Of a stretch of 64,000 bases of DNA, positions 1 through 14,000 are shown one piece after another. The stretch covers positions 26,885,564 to 26,949,563 of the forward strand of contig JAPTYO010000059.1 in NCBI GenBank assembly GCA_036873135.1, read 5' to 3'. The first letter of the stretch is position 1, and every line of letters begins with the position of its first letter. This DNA is from Clarkia xantiana subsp. parviflora (Eukaryota > Streptophyta > Magnoliopsida > Myrtales > Onagraceae). The translations under genes were made by a program, and so were the position numbers. The notes under the pieces were generated by a model. That model did no database searches and was not told where the DNA came from. It was given only the letters and a program-made list of their open reading frames with translations.

Positions 1-3000
1 TAAAGTACTTCTCATTTCGGACTCAAAACTTCACATTTTCTGTGATGGTTAGTATGCGAAATTCTTCAGTTTCGGCCAATTTTTTCAATATAACCTGACT
101 CGGACCTCTGTTTTTTATGAATTCATTTTTATTTACACTCTTACTCATCGTATATGATCGTGGAATGGTTTAAAGTAATTCTCATTTCAGACTCAAAACT
201 TCACATTTTCTGTGATGGTTAGTATGCGAAATTCTTCAGTTTCAGCCAATTTTCTCATTTTTTTTCAATATAACCTCTTTTCGGACCTATGTTTTTTGAT
301 GAAATCAGTTTTATTTACACTCTTACTCATCGTATATGACCGTGGAATGGTTTAAAGTACTTCTCATTTCGGACTCAAATCTTCACATTTTCCGTGATGG
401 TTAGTATGCGAAATTCTTCAGTTTCGGCCATTTTTTTTTTCATTTTTTCAATATAACCTGTCTCGGACCTCTGTTTTTTATGAAATCATTTTCATTTGCA
501 CTCTTACTCATCGTGTATGAACGTGGAATGGTTTAAAGTAATTCTCATTTCGGAATCAAAACTTCACATTTCTGTGATGGTTAGTACACGAAATTCTTCA
601 ATTTCGGCCAATTTTCTCATTTTTTTCAATAAAACCTCACTCGGACCTTTGTTTTATATGAAATCATTTTTATTTGCACTCTTACTCATCGTATATGACC
701 GTGGAATGGTTTAAAGTACTTCTCATTTCGGACTCAAAGCTTCACAATATTTTCCGTGATGGTTAGTATGCGAAATTCTTCAGTTTCGGCCAATTTTTTC
801 AATATAACCAGACTCGGACCTCTGTTTTTTATGAATTCATTTTTATTTACACTCTTACTCATCGTATATGATCGCGGAATGGTTTAAAGTAATTCTCATT
901 TCGGACTCAAAACTTCACAATTTCTGTGATGGTTAGTACACGAAATTCTTCAGTTTCGGCCAATTTTTAATTTTTTTCAATATAACCTCACTCGGACCTT
1001 TGTTTTTTTTTTTTTTTATGAAAACAGTTTTATTTGCACGCTTACTCATCGTATATGACTGTGTAATGGTTTAAAGTACTTCTCATTTCGGACTCAAAAC
1101 TTCACATTTTCCGTGATGATGCGAAATTCTTCAATTTCGGCCAATTTTTTCCTTTTTTCAATATAACCTCACTCGGACCTCTAATTTTTATGAAATCAGT
1201 TTTATTTGCACTCTTACTCATCGTATATGACCATGGAATGGTTTAAAGTACTTCTCATTTCGGACTCAAAGCTTCACAATATTTTCCGTGATGGTTAGTA
1301 TGCGAAATTCTTCAGTTTCAGCCAATTTTCTCATTTTTTTCCAATATAACCTCTTTTCGGACCTTTGTTTTTAATGAAATCAGTTTTATTTACACTCTTA
1401 CTCATCGTATATGACCGTGGAATGGTTTAAAGTACTTCTCATTTCGGACTCAAAACTTCACATTTTCCGTGATGGTTAGTATGCGAAATTCTTCAGTTTC
1501 GGCCAATTTTTTCATTTTTTCAATATAACCTGTCTCGGACCTCTGTTTTTTATGAAATCATTTTCATTTGCACTCTTACTCATCGTATATGACAGTGGAA
1601 TGGTTTAAAGTAATTCTCATTTCGGACTCAAAACTTCACATTTCTGTGATGGTTAGTACACGAAATTCTTCAGTTTCGGTCAATTTTCTCATTTTTTCAA
1701 TAAAACCTCACTCGGACCTTTGTTTTTTTATGAAATCAGTTTTATTTGCACTCTTACTCATCGTATATGACTGTGGAATGGTTTAAAGTACTTCTCATTT
1801 CGGACTCAAAACTTCACATTTTCCGTGATGATGCGAAATTCTTCAATTTCGGCCAATTTTTTCATTTTTTCAATATAACCTCACTCGGACCTCTAATTTT
1901 TATGAAATCAGTTTTATTTGCACTCTTACTCATCGTATATGACCATGGAATGGTTTAAAGTACTTCTCATTTCGGACTCAAAGCTTCACAATATTTTCCG
2001 TGATGGTTAGTATGCGAAATTCTTCAGTTTCAGCCAATTTTCTCATTTTTTTTTTTCAATATAACCTCTTTTCGGACCTCTGTTTTTGATGAAATCAGTT
2101 TTATTTACACTCTTACAAATCGTATATGACCGTGGAATGGTTTAAAGTACTTCTCATTTCGGACTCAAAACTTCACATTTTCCGTGATGGTTAGTATGCG
2201 AAATTCTTCAGTTTCGGCCAATTTTTTCATTTTTTCAATATAACCTGTCTCGGACCTCTGTTTTTTATGAAATCATTTTCATTTGCACTCTTACTCATCG
2301 TATATGACCGTGGAATGGTTTAAAGTAATTCTCATTTCGGACTCAAAACTTCACAATATTTTCCGTGATGGTTAGTATGCAAAATTCTTCAGTTTCAGCC
2401 AATTTTTTCATTTTTTCAATATAACCTGTCTCGGACCTCTGTTTTTTATGAAATCAGTTTTATTTGCACTCTTAATCATCGTATATGACCGTGGAATGGT
2501 TTAAAGTACTTCTCATTTAGAACTCAAAATTTCACATTTTCCGTGATGGTTAGTATGCGAAATTCTTCAGTTTCAGCCAATTTTCTCATTTTTTTTCAAT
2601 ATAACCTCTTTTCGGACCTCTGTTTTTGATGAAATCAGTTTTATTTACACTCTTACTCATCGTATATGATCGTGGAATGGTTTAAAGTGCTTCTCATTTC
2701 AGACTCAAAGCTTCACAATATTTTCCGTGATGGTTAGTATGCGAAATTATTCAGTTTCGGCCAATTTTCTCATTTTTTTTTCAGAATAACCACTTTTCGG
2801 ACCTCTATTTTTGATTAAATCGTTTTATTTACACTCTTCCTCATCGTATATGACCGTGGAATGGTTTAAAGTACTTCTCATTTCGGACTCAAAACTTCAC
2901 ATTTTCCGTGATGGTTAGTATGCGAAATTCTTCTGTTTCGGCCAATTTTTTTAATTTTTTGAATATAACCTGACTCGAACCTCTGTATTTTATGAAATCA

Positions 3001-5009
3001 TTTTTATTTGCACTCTTACTCATCGTATATGACCGTGGAATGGTTTAAAGTAATTCTCATTTGGGAATCAAAACTTCACATTTCTGTGATGGTTAGTACA
3101 CGAAATTCTTCATTTTCGGCCAATTTTCTCATTTTTTCAATAAAACCTCACTCGGACCTTTGTTTTTTAGGAAATCTGTTTTATTTGCACTCTTACTCAT
3201 CTTATATGACCGTGAAATGGTTTAAATTACTTCTTATTTCGGACTCAAAGCTTCACAATATTTTCCGTGATGGTTAGTATGCGAAATTATTCAGTTTCGG
3301 CCAATTTTCTCATTTTTTTATCAATATAACCACTTTTCGGACCTCTATTTTTGATTAAATCGTTTTATTTACACTCTTACTCATCGTATATGACCGTGGA
3401 ATGGTTTAAAGTACTTCTCATTTCGGACTCAAAACTTCACATTTTCTGTGATGGTTAGTATGCGAAATTCTTCAGTTTCGGCCAATTTTTTAATTTTTTC
3501 AATATAGCCTGACTCGGACCTCTGTTTTTTATGAATTCATTTTTATTTACACTCTTACTCATCGTATATGATCGTGGAATGGTTTAAAGTAATTCTCATT
3601 TCGGACTCAAAACTTCACATTTTCTGTGATGGTTAGTACACGAAATTCTTCAGTTTCGGCCAATTTTTAATTTTTTCAATATATCCTCACTCGGACCTTT
3701 GTTTTTTATGAAATCAGTTTTATTTGCACTCTTAATCATCGTATATGACTGTGGAATGGTTTAAAGTACTTCTCATTTCGGACTCAAAACTTCACATTTT
3801 CCGTGATGGTTAGTATGCAAAATTCTTCAGTTTCAGCAAATTTTCTATTTTTTTTCAATATAACCTCTTTTCGGACCTCTGTTTTTGATGAAATCAGTTT
3901 TATTTACACTCTTACTCATCGTATATGATCGTGGAATGGTTTAAAGTACTTCTCATTTCAGACTCAAAACTTCACATTTTCCGTGATGGTTAGTACACGA
4001 AATTCTTCAGTTTCGGTCAATTTTCTCATTTTTTCAATAAAACCTCACTCGGACCTTTGTTTTTTATGAAATAAGTTTTATTTGCACTCTTACTCATAGT
4101 ATATGTCCGTTGAATGGTTCAATGTATTTCTCATTTCGGAATCAAAGCATCACGTTTTCCGTGATGGTAAGTATGCGAAATTCTTCAGTTTCGGCCAATT
4201 TTCTCATTTTTTCAATATAACCTCTTTTCGGACCTCTGTTTTTTATGAAATCTGTTTTATTTGCACTCTTACTTATCGTATATGACCGTGGAATGGTTTA
4301 AAGTACTTCTCATTTCAGACTCAAAGCTTAACAATATTTTTCGCGATAGTTAGTATGCGAAATTCTTCAGTTTCTGCCAATTTTCTCATTTTTTTTTTCA
4401 ATATAACCTCTTTTCAGACCTCTGATTTTGATGAAATCCGTTTTATTTGCACTCTTACTCATCGTATATGACTGTGGAATGGTTTAAAGTACTTCTCATT
4501 TCGGACTCAAAACTTCACATTTTCCGTGATGGTTAGTATGCGAAATTCTTCAATTTCGCCAATTTTTTCATTTTTTCAATATAACCTGACTCGGACCTCT
4601 GTTTTTTATGAAATCAGTTTTATTTGCACTCTTACTCATCGTATATGACCATGGAATGGTTTAAAGTAATTCTCATTTCGGACTCAAAACTTCACATTTT
4701 CCGTGATGGTTAGTATGCGAAATTCTTCGGTTTCGGCCAATTTTCTCATTTATTCAATATAACCTCTTTTCGGACCTCTGTTTTTGATGAAATCAGTTTT
4801 ATTTGCACTCTTACTCATCGTATATGACCGAGGAATGGTTTAAAGTACTTCTCATTTTGGACTCAAAACTTCACATTTTCCGTGATGGTTAGTATGCGAA
4901 ATTCTTCAGTTTCGGCCAATTTTTTCATTTTTTCAATATAACCTTACTCGGACCTCTCTTTTTTATGAAATCATTTTTATTTGCACTCTTACTCATCGTA
5001 TATGACCGT
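1..5009. repeat. Divergent satellite monomers at the left edge
   Basis: Monomers here differ most from one another: T tracts of 5 to 15 bases, copies with ACAATATTTTCCGTG in place of ACATTTTCCGTG, copies lacking TTAGT (GTGATGATGCGAAATTC), and ATTTACACTC beside ATTTGCACTC. C/D-type monomers carrying the 7-bp dyad, so common further right, are nearly absent before about 4.1 kb. This looks like an older, less homogenised part of the array. No other sequence type is present. Confidence 0.8.
1003..1017. repeat. Run of 15 T within a monomer
   Basis: At this point in other monomers the tract before ATGAAATCA is 5-7 T. Here it is 15 T. Replication slippage or a homopolymer error could explain it. 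Confidence 0.8.
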
Positions 5010-8000
5010 GGAATGGTTTAAAGTAATTCTCATTTTGGACTCAAAACTTCACATTTTCTGTGATGGTTAGTACACGAAATTCTTCAGTTTCGGCCAATTT
5101 TCTCATTTTTTCAATAAAACCTCACTCGGACCTTTGTTTTTTATGAAATAAGTTTTATTTGCACTCTTACTCATCGTATATGACCGTGGAATGGTTCAAA
5201 GTATTTCTCATTTCGGAATCAAAGCATCACGTTTTCCGTGATGGTAAGTATGCGAAATTCTTCGGTTTCGGCCAATTTTCTCATTTTTTCAATATAACCT
5301 CTTTTCGGACCTCTGTTTTTTATGAAATCAGTTTTATTTGCACTGTTACTCATCGTATATGACCGTGGAATGGTTCAAAGTATTTCTCATTTCGGAATCA
5401 AAGCATCACGTTTTCCGTGATGGTAAGTATGCGAAATTCATCGGTTTCGGCCGATTTTCTCATTTTTTCAATATAACCTCTTTTCGGACCTCTGTTTTTT
5501 ATGAAATCAGTTTTATTTGCACTCTTACTCATCGTATATGACCGTGGAATAGTTTAAAGTACTTCTCATTTCGGACTCAAAACTTCACATTTTCCGTGAT
5601 GGTTAGTATGCGAAATTCTTAAGTTTCGGCCAATTTTTTCATTTTTTCAATATAACCTCACTCGGACCTCTAATTTTTATGAAATCAGTTTTATTTGCAC
5701 TCTTACTCATCGTATATGACTGTGGAATGGTTTAAAGTACTTCTCATTTCGGACTCAAAACTTCACGTTTTCCGTGATGGTAAGTATGCGAAATTCTTCA
5801 GTTTCGGCCAATTTTCTCATTTTTTCAATATAACCGCTTTTCGGACCTCTGTTTTTTATGAAATCTGTTTTATTTGCACTCTTACTCATCGTATATGACC
5901 GTGGAATGATTTAAAGTACTTCTCATTTTGGACTCAAAACTTCACATTTTCCGTGATGGTTAGTATGCGAAATTCTTCAATTTCGGCCAATTTTTTCATT
6001 TTTTCAATATAACCTTACTCGGACCTCTGTTTTTTATGAAATCATTTTTATTTGCACTCTTACTCATCGTATATGACCGTGGAATGGTTTAAAGTAATTC
6101 TCATTTTGGACTCAAAACTTCACATTTTTTGTGATGGTTAGTACACGAAATTCTTCAGTTTCGGCCAATTTTCTCATTTTTTCAATAAAACCTCACTCGG
6201 ACCTTTGTTTTTTATGAAATAAGTTTTATTTGCACTCTTACTCATCGTATATGACCGTGGAATGGTTCAAAGTATTTCTCATTTCGGAATCAAAGCATCA
6301 CGTTTTCCGTGGTGGTAAGTATGCGAAATTCTTCGGTTTCGGCCAATTTTCTCATTTTTTCAATATAACCTCTTTTCGGACCTCTGTTTTTGATGATATC
6401 AGTTTTATTTGCACTGTTACTCATCGTATATGACCGTGGAATGGTTCAAAGTATTTCTCATTTCGGAATCAAAGCACCACATTTTCTGTGATGGATAGTA
6501 TGCGAAATTCTTCCATTTCGGCCAATTTTTTCATTTTTTGAATATAACCTGACTCGAACCTCTGTTTTTTATGAAATCATTTTTATTTGCACTCTTACTC
6601 ATCGTATATGACCGTGGAATGGTTTAAAGTAATTCTCATTTGGGAATCAAAACTTCACATTTCTGTGATGGTTAGTACACGAAATTCTTCATTTTCGGCC
6701 AATTTTCTCATTTTTTCAATAAAACCTCACTCGGACCTTTATTTTTTATGAAATCAGTTTTATTTGCACTCTTACTCATCGTATATGACCGTGAAATGGT
6801 TTAAATTACTTCTCATTTCGGACTCAAAGCTTCACAATATTTTCCGTGATGGTTAGTATGCGAAATTATTCAGTTTCGGCCAATTTTCTCATTTTTTTAT
6901 CAATATAACCACTTTTCGGACCTCTATTTTTGATTAAATAGTTTTATTTACACTCTTACTCATCGTATATGACCGTGGAATGGTTTAAAGTACTTGTCAT
7001 TTCGGACTCAAAACTTCACATTTTCTGTGATGGTTAGTATGCGAAATTCTTCAGTTTCGGCCAATTTTTTAATTTTTTCAATATAACCTGACTCGGACCT
7101 CTGTTTTTTATGAATTCATTTTTATTTACACTCTTACTCATCGTATATGATCGTGGAATGGTTTAAAGTAATTCTCATTTCGGACTCAAAACTTCACATT
7201 TTCTGTGATGGTTAGTACACGAAATTCTTCAGTTTCGGCCAATTTTTCATTTTTTCAATATAACCTCACTCGGACCTTTGTTTTTTTAAGAAATCAGTTT
7301 TATTTGCACTCTTAATCATCGTATATGACTGTGGAATGGTTTAAAGTACTTCTCATTTCGGACTCAAAACTTCACATTTTCCGTGATGGTTAGTATGCGA
7401 AATTCTTCAGTTTCAGCAAATTTTCTTATTTTTTTTTCAATATAACCTCTTTTCGGACCTCTGTTTTTGATGAAATCAGTTTTATTTACACTCTTACTCA
7501 TCGTATATGATCGTGGAATGGTTTAAAGTACTTCTCATTTCGGACTCAAAACTTCACATTTTCCGTGATGGTTAGTATGCGAAATTCTTCAGTTTCGGCC
7601 AATTTTTTCATTTTTTCAATATAACCTGTCTCGGACCTATGTTTTTTATGAAATCATTTTTATTTGCACTCTTACTCATCGTATATGACCGTGGAATGGT
7701 TTAAAGTAATTCTCATTTCGGACTCAAAACTTCACATTTCTGTGATGGTTAGTACACGAAATTCTTCAGTTTCGGTCAATTTTCTCATTTTTTCAATAAA
7801 ACCTCACTCGGACCTTTGTTTTTTATGAAATAAGTTTTATTTGCACTCTTACTCATCGTATATGTCCGTTGAATGGTTCAATGTATTTCTCATTTCGGAA
7901 TCAAAGCATCACGTTTTCCGTGATGGTAAGTATGCGAAATTCTTCAGTTTCGGCCAATTTTCTCATTTTTTCAATATAACCTCTTTTCGGACCTCTGTTT

Positions 8001-11000
8001 TTTATGAAATCTGTTTTATTTGCACTCTTACTTATCGTATATGACCGTGGAATGGTTTAAAGTACTTCTCATTTCAGACTCAAAGCTTAACAATATTTTT
8101 CGTGATGGTTAGTATGCGAAATTCTTCAGTTTCTGCCAATTTTCTCATTTTTTTTCAATATAACCTCTTTTCAGACCTCTGATTTTGATGAAATCCGTTT
8201 TATTTGCACTCTTACTCATCGTATATGACCGTGGAATGGTTTAAAGTACTTCTCATTTCGGACTCAAAACTTCACATTTTCCGTGATGGTTAGTATGCGA
8301 AATTCTTCAATTTCGCCAATTTTTTCATTTTTTCAATATAACCTCACTCGGACCTCTGTTTTTTATGAAATCAGTTTTATTTGCACTCTTACTCATCGTA
8401 TATGACCATGGAATGGTTTAAAGTACTTCTCATTTCGGACTCAAAACTTCACATTTTCCGTGATGGTTAGTATGCGAAATTCTTCGGTTTCGGCCAATTT
8501 TCTCATTTTTTCAATATAACCTCTTTTCGGACCTCTGTTTTTGATGAAATCAGTTTTATTTGCACTCTTACTCATCGTATATGACCGTGGAATGGTTTAA
8601 AGTACTTCTCATTTTGGACTCAAAACTTCACATTTTCCGTGATGGTTAGTATGCGAAATTCTTTAGTTTCGGCCAATTTTTTCATTTTTTCAATATAACC
8701 TTACTCGGACCTCTCTTTTTTATGAAATCATTTTTATTTGCACTCTTACTCATCGTATATGACCGTGGAATGGTTTAAAGTAATTCTCATTTTGGACTCA
8801 AAACTTCACATTTTCTGTGATGGTTAGTACACGAAATTCTTCAGTTTCGGCCTATTTTCTCATTTTTTCAATAAAACCTCACTCGGACCTTTGTTTTTTA
8901 TGAAATAAGTTTTATTTGCACTCTTACTCATCGTATATGACCGTGGAATGGTTCAAAGTATTTCTCATTTCGGAATCAAAGCATCACGTTTTCCGTGATG
9001 GTAAGTATGCGAAATTCTTCGGTTTCGGCCAATTTTCTCATTTTTTCAATATAACCTCTTTTCGGACCTCTGTTTTTTATGAAATCAGTTTTATTTGCAC
9101 TCTTACTCATCGTATATGACCGTGGAATGGTTCAAAGTATTTCTCATTTCGGAATCAAAGCATCACGTTTCCGTGATGGTAAGTATGCGAAATTCTTCGG
9201 TTTCGGCCGATTTTCTCATTTTTTCAATATAACCTCTTTTCGGACCTCTGTTTTTTATGAAATCAGTTTTATTTGCACTCTTAATCATCGTATATGACCG
9301 TGGAATGGTTTAAAGTACTCTCATTTTGGACTCAAAACTTCACATTTTCCGTGATGGTTAGTACACGAAATTCTTCAGTTTCGGCCAATTTTTCATTTTT
9401 TCAATATAACCTCACTCGGACCTTTGTTTTTTTATGAAATCAGTTTTATTTGCACTCTTAATCATCGTATATGACCGTGGAATGGTTTAAAGTACTTCTC
9501 ATTTCGGACTCAAAACTTCACATTTTCCGTGATGGTTAGTACACGAAATTCTTCAGTTTCGGTAAATTTTCTCATTTTTTCAATAAACCTCACTCGGACC
9601 TTTGTTTTTTATGAAATAAGTTTTATTTGCACTCTTACTCATCGTATATGACCGTGGAATGGTTCAAAGTATTTCTCATTTCGGAATCAAAGCATCACGT
9701 TTTCCGTGATGGTAAGTATGCGAAATTCTTCAGTTTCGGCCAATTTTCTCATTTTTTCAATATAACCTCTTTTCGGACCTCTGTTTTTTATGAAATCAGT
9801 TTTATTTGCACTTTTACTTAACGTATATGACCGTGGAATGGTTTAAAGTACTTCTCATTTCGGACTCAAAGCTTAACAATATTTTTCGTGATGGTTAGTA
9901 TGCGAAATTCTTCAGTTTCGGCCAATTTTCTCATTTTTTCAATATAACCTCTTTTCGGACCTCTGTTTTTGATGAAATCAGTTTTATTTGCACTCTTACT
10001 CATCGTATATGACTGTGGAATGGTTTAAAGTACTTCTCATTTCGGACTCAAAACTTCACATTTTCCGTGATGGTTAGTATGCGAAATTCTTCAATTTCGC
10101 CAATTTTTTTATTTTTTCAATATAACCTCACTCGGACCTCTGTTTTTTATGAAATCAGTTTTATTTGCACTCTTACTCATCGTATATGACAATGGAATGG
10201 TTTAAAGTACTTCTCATTTCGGACTCAAAACTTCACATTTTCCGTGATGGTTAGTATGCGAAATTCTTCGGTTTCGGCCAATTTTCTCATTTTTTCAATA
10301 TAACCTTACTCGGACCTCTGTTTTTTATGAAATCAGTTTTATTTGCACTCTTACTCATCGTATATGACCGTGGAATGGTTTAAAGTACTTCTCATTTTGG
10401 ACTCAAAACTTCACATTTTCCGTGATGGTTAGTATGCGAAATTCTTCAGTTTCGGCCAATTTTTTCATTTTTTCAATATAACCTTACTCGGACCTTTGTT
10501 TTTTATGAAATCAGTTTTATTTGCACTCTTACTCATCGTATATGACCGTGGAATGGTTCAAAGTATTTCTCATTTCGGAATCAAAGCATCACGTTTTCCG
10601 TGATGGTAAGTATGCGAAATTCTTCGGTTTCGGCCAATTTTCTCATTTTTTCAATATAACCTCTTTTCGGACCTCTGTTTTTGATGAAATCAGTTTTATT
10701 TGCACTCTTACTCATCGTATATGACCGTGGAATGGTTCAAATTATCTCTCATTTCGGAATCAAAGCATCACGTTTTCCGTGATGGTAAGTATGCGAAATT
10801 CTTCGGTTTCGGCCAATTTTCTCATTTTTTCAATATAACCTCTTTTCGGACCTCTGTTTTTTATGAAATCAGTTTTATTTGCACTCTTAATCATCGTATA
10901 TGACCGTGGAATGGTTCAAAGTATTTCTCATTTCGGAATCAAAGCATCACGTTTTCCGTGATGGTAAGTATGCGAAATTCTTCGGTTTCGGCCAATTTTC

Positions 11001-11090
11001 TCATTTTTTCAATATAACCTCTTTCGGACCTCTGTTTTTTATGAAATCAGTTTTATTTGCACTCTTAATCATCGTATATGACCGTGGAAT
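5010..11090. repeat. Multi-monomer block, copy 1 (about 6.07 kb, 34 monomers)
   Basis: Distinctive monomers in this block recur 6066-6076 bp further right in the same order. For example, monomers at 5159, 5338, 5695, 6230, 7841, 8916 and 10521 match 11235, 11414, 11771, 12306, 13907, 14982 and 16591. The small drift in offset comes from T-tract and single-base indels. The block is duplicated in direct tandem. The boundary is approximate: just left of 5010 and 11090 the two copies carry different monomer types. Confidence 0.8.
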
Positions 11091-14000
11091 GGTTTAAAGT
11101 AATTCTCATTTTGGACTCAAAACTTCACATTTTCTGTGATGGTTAGTACACGAAATTCTTCAGTTTCGGCCAATTTTCTCATTTTTTCAATAAAACCTCA
11201 CTCGGACCTTTGTTTTTTATGAAATAAGTTTTATTTGCACTCTTACTCATCGTATATGACCGTGGAATGGTTCAAAGTATTTCTCATTTCGGAATCAAAG
11301 CATCACGTTTTCCGTGATGGTAAGTATGCGAAATTCTTCGGTTTCGGCCAATTTTCTCATTTTTTCAATATAACCTCTTTTCGGACCTCTGTTTTTTATG
11401 AAATCAGTTTTATTTGCACTCTTACTCATCGTATATGACCGTGGAATGGTTCAAAGTATTTCTCATTTCGGAATCAAAGCATCACGTTTTCCGTGATGGT
11501 AAGTATGCGAAATTCTTCGGTTTCGGCCGATTTTCTCATTTTTTCAATATAACCTCTTTTCGGACCTCTGTTTTTTATGAAATCAGTTTTATTTGCACTC
11601 TTACTCATCGTATATGACCGTGGAATGGTTTAAAGTACTTCTCATTTCGGACTCAAAACTTCACATTTTCCGTGATGGTTAGTATGCGAAATTCTTAAGT
11701 TTCGGCCAATTTTTTCATTTTTTCAATATAACCTCACTCGGACCTCTAATTTTTATGAAATCAGTTTTATTTGCACTCTTACTCATCGTATATGACTGTG
11801 GAATGGTTTAAAGTACTTCTCATTTCGGACTCAAAACTTCACGTTTTCCGTGATGGTAAGTATGCGAAATTCTTCAGTTTCGGCCAATTTTCTCATTTTT
11901 TCAATATAACCTCTTTTCGGACCTCTGTTTTTTATGAAATCAGTTTTATTTGCACTCTTACTCATCGTATATGACCGTGGAATGGTTTAAAGTACTTCTC
12001 ATTTTGGACTCAAAACTTCACATTTTCCGTGATGGTTAGTATGCGAAATTCTTCAATTTCGGCCAATTTTTTCATTTTTTCAATATAACCTTACTCGGAC
12101 CTCTGTTTTTTATGAAATCATTTTTATTTGCACTCTTACTCATCGTATATGACCGTGGAATGGTTTAAAGTAATTCTCATTTTGGACTCAAAACTTCACA
12201 TTTTTTGTGATGGTTAGTACACGAAATTCTTCAGTTTCGGCCAATTTTCTCATTTTTTCAATAAAACCTCACTCGGACCTTTGTTTTTTATGAAATAAGT
12301 TTTATTTGCACTCTTACTCATCGTATATGACCGTGGAATGGTTCAAAGTATTTCTCATTTCGGAATCAAAGCATCACGTTTTCCGTGATGGTAAGTATGC
12401 GAAATTCTTCGGTTTCGGCCAATTTTCTCATTTTTTCAATATAACCTCTTTTCGGACCTCTGTTTTTGATGAAATCAGTTTTATTTGCACTCTTACTCAT
12501 CGTATATGACCGTGGAATGGTTCAAAGTATTTCTCATTTCGGAATCAAAGCACCACATTTTCTGTGATGGATAGTATGCGAAATTCTTCCATTTCGGCCA
12601 ATTTTTTCATTTTTTCAATATAACCTCACTCGAACCTCTGTTTTTTATGAAATCATTTTTATTTGCACTCTTACTCATCGTATATGACCGTGGAATGGTT
12701 TAAAGTAATTCTCATTTGGGAATCAAAACTTCACATTTCTGTGATGGTTAGTACACGAAATTCTTCATTTTCGGCCAATTTTCTCATTTTTTCAATAAAA
12801 CCTCACTCGGACCTTATTTTTTATGAAATCAGTTTTATTTGCACTCTTACTCATCGTATATGACCGTGGAATGGTTTAAATTACTTCTCATTTCGGACTC
12901 AAAGCTTCACAATATTTTCCGTGATGGTTAGTATGCGAAATTCTTCAGTTTCGGCCAATTTTCTCATTTTTTTCAATATAACCACTTTTCGGACCTCTAT
13001 TTTTGATGAAATAGTTTTATTTGCACTCTTACTCATCGTATATGACCGTGGAATGGTTTAAAGTACTTCTCATTTCGGACTCAAAACTTCACATTTTCTG
13101 TGATGGTTAGTATGCGAAATTCTTCAGTTTCGGCCAATTTTTTCATTTTTTCAATATAACCTCACTCGGACCTCTGTTTTTTATGAAATCATTTTATTTG
13201 CACTCTTACTCATCGTATATGACCGTGGAATGGTTTAAAGTAATTCTCATTTCGGACTCAAAACTTCACATTTTCTGTGATGGTTAGTACACGAAATTCT
13301 TCAGTTTCGGCCAATTTTTCATTTTTTCAATATAACCTCACTCGGACCTCTGTTTTTTTATGAAATCAGTTTTATTTGCACTCTTAATCATCGTATATGA
13401 CCGTGGAATGGTTTAAAGTACTTCTCATTTCGGACTCAAAACTTCACATTTTCCGTGATGGTTAGTATGCGAAATTCTTCAGTTTCGGCAATTTTCTTTT
13501 TTTTCAATATAACCTCTTTTCGGACCTCTGTTTTTGATGAAATCAGTTTTATTTACACTCTTACTCATCGTATATGACCGTGGAATGGTTTAAAGTACTT
13601 CTCATTTCGGACTCAAAACTTCACATTTTCCGTGATGGTTAGTATGCGAAATTCTTCAGTTTCGGCCAATTTTTTCATTTTTTCAATATAACCTGTCTCG
13701 GACCTATGTTTTTTATGAAATCATTTTATTTGCACTCTTACTCATCGTATATGACCGTGGAATGGTTTAAAGTAATTCTCATTTCGGACTCAAAACTTCA
13801 CATTTCTGTGATGGTTAGTACACGAAATTCTTCAGTTTCGGCCAATTTTCTCATTTTTTCAATAAAACCTCACTCGGACCTTTGTTTTTTATGAAATAAG
13901 TTTTATTTGCACTCTTACTCATCGTATATGACCGTTGAATGGTTCAATGTATTTCTCATTTCGGAATCAAAGCATCACGTTTTCCGTGATGGTAAGTATG

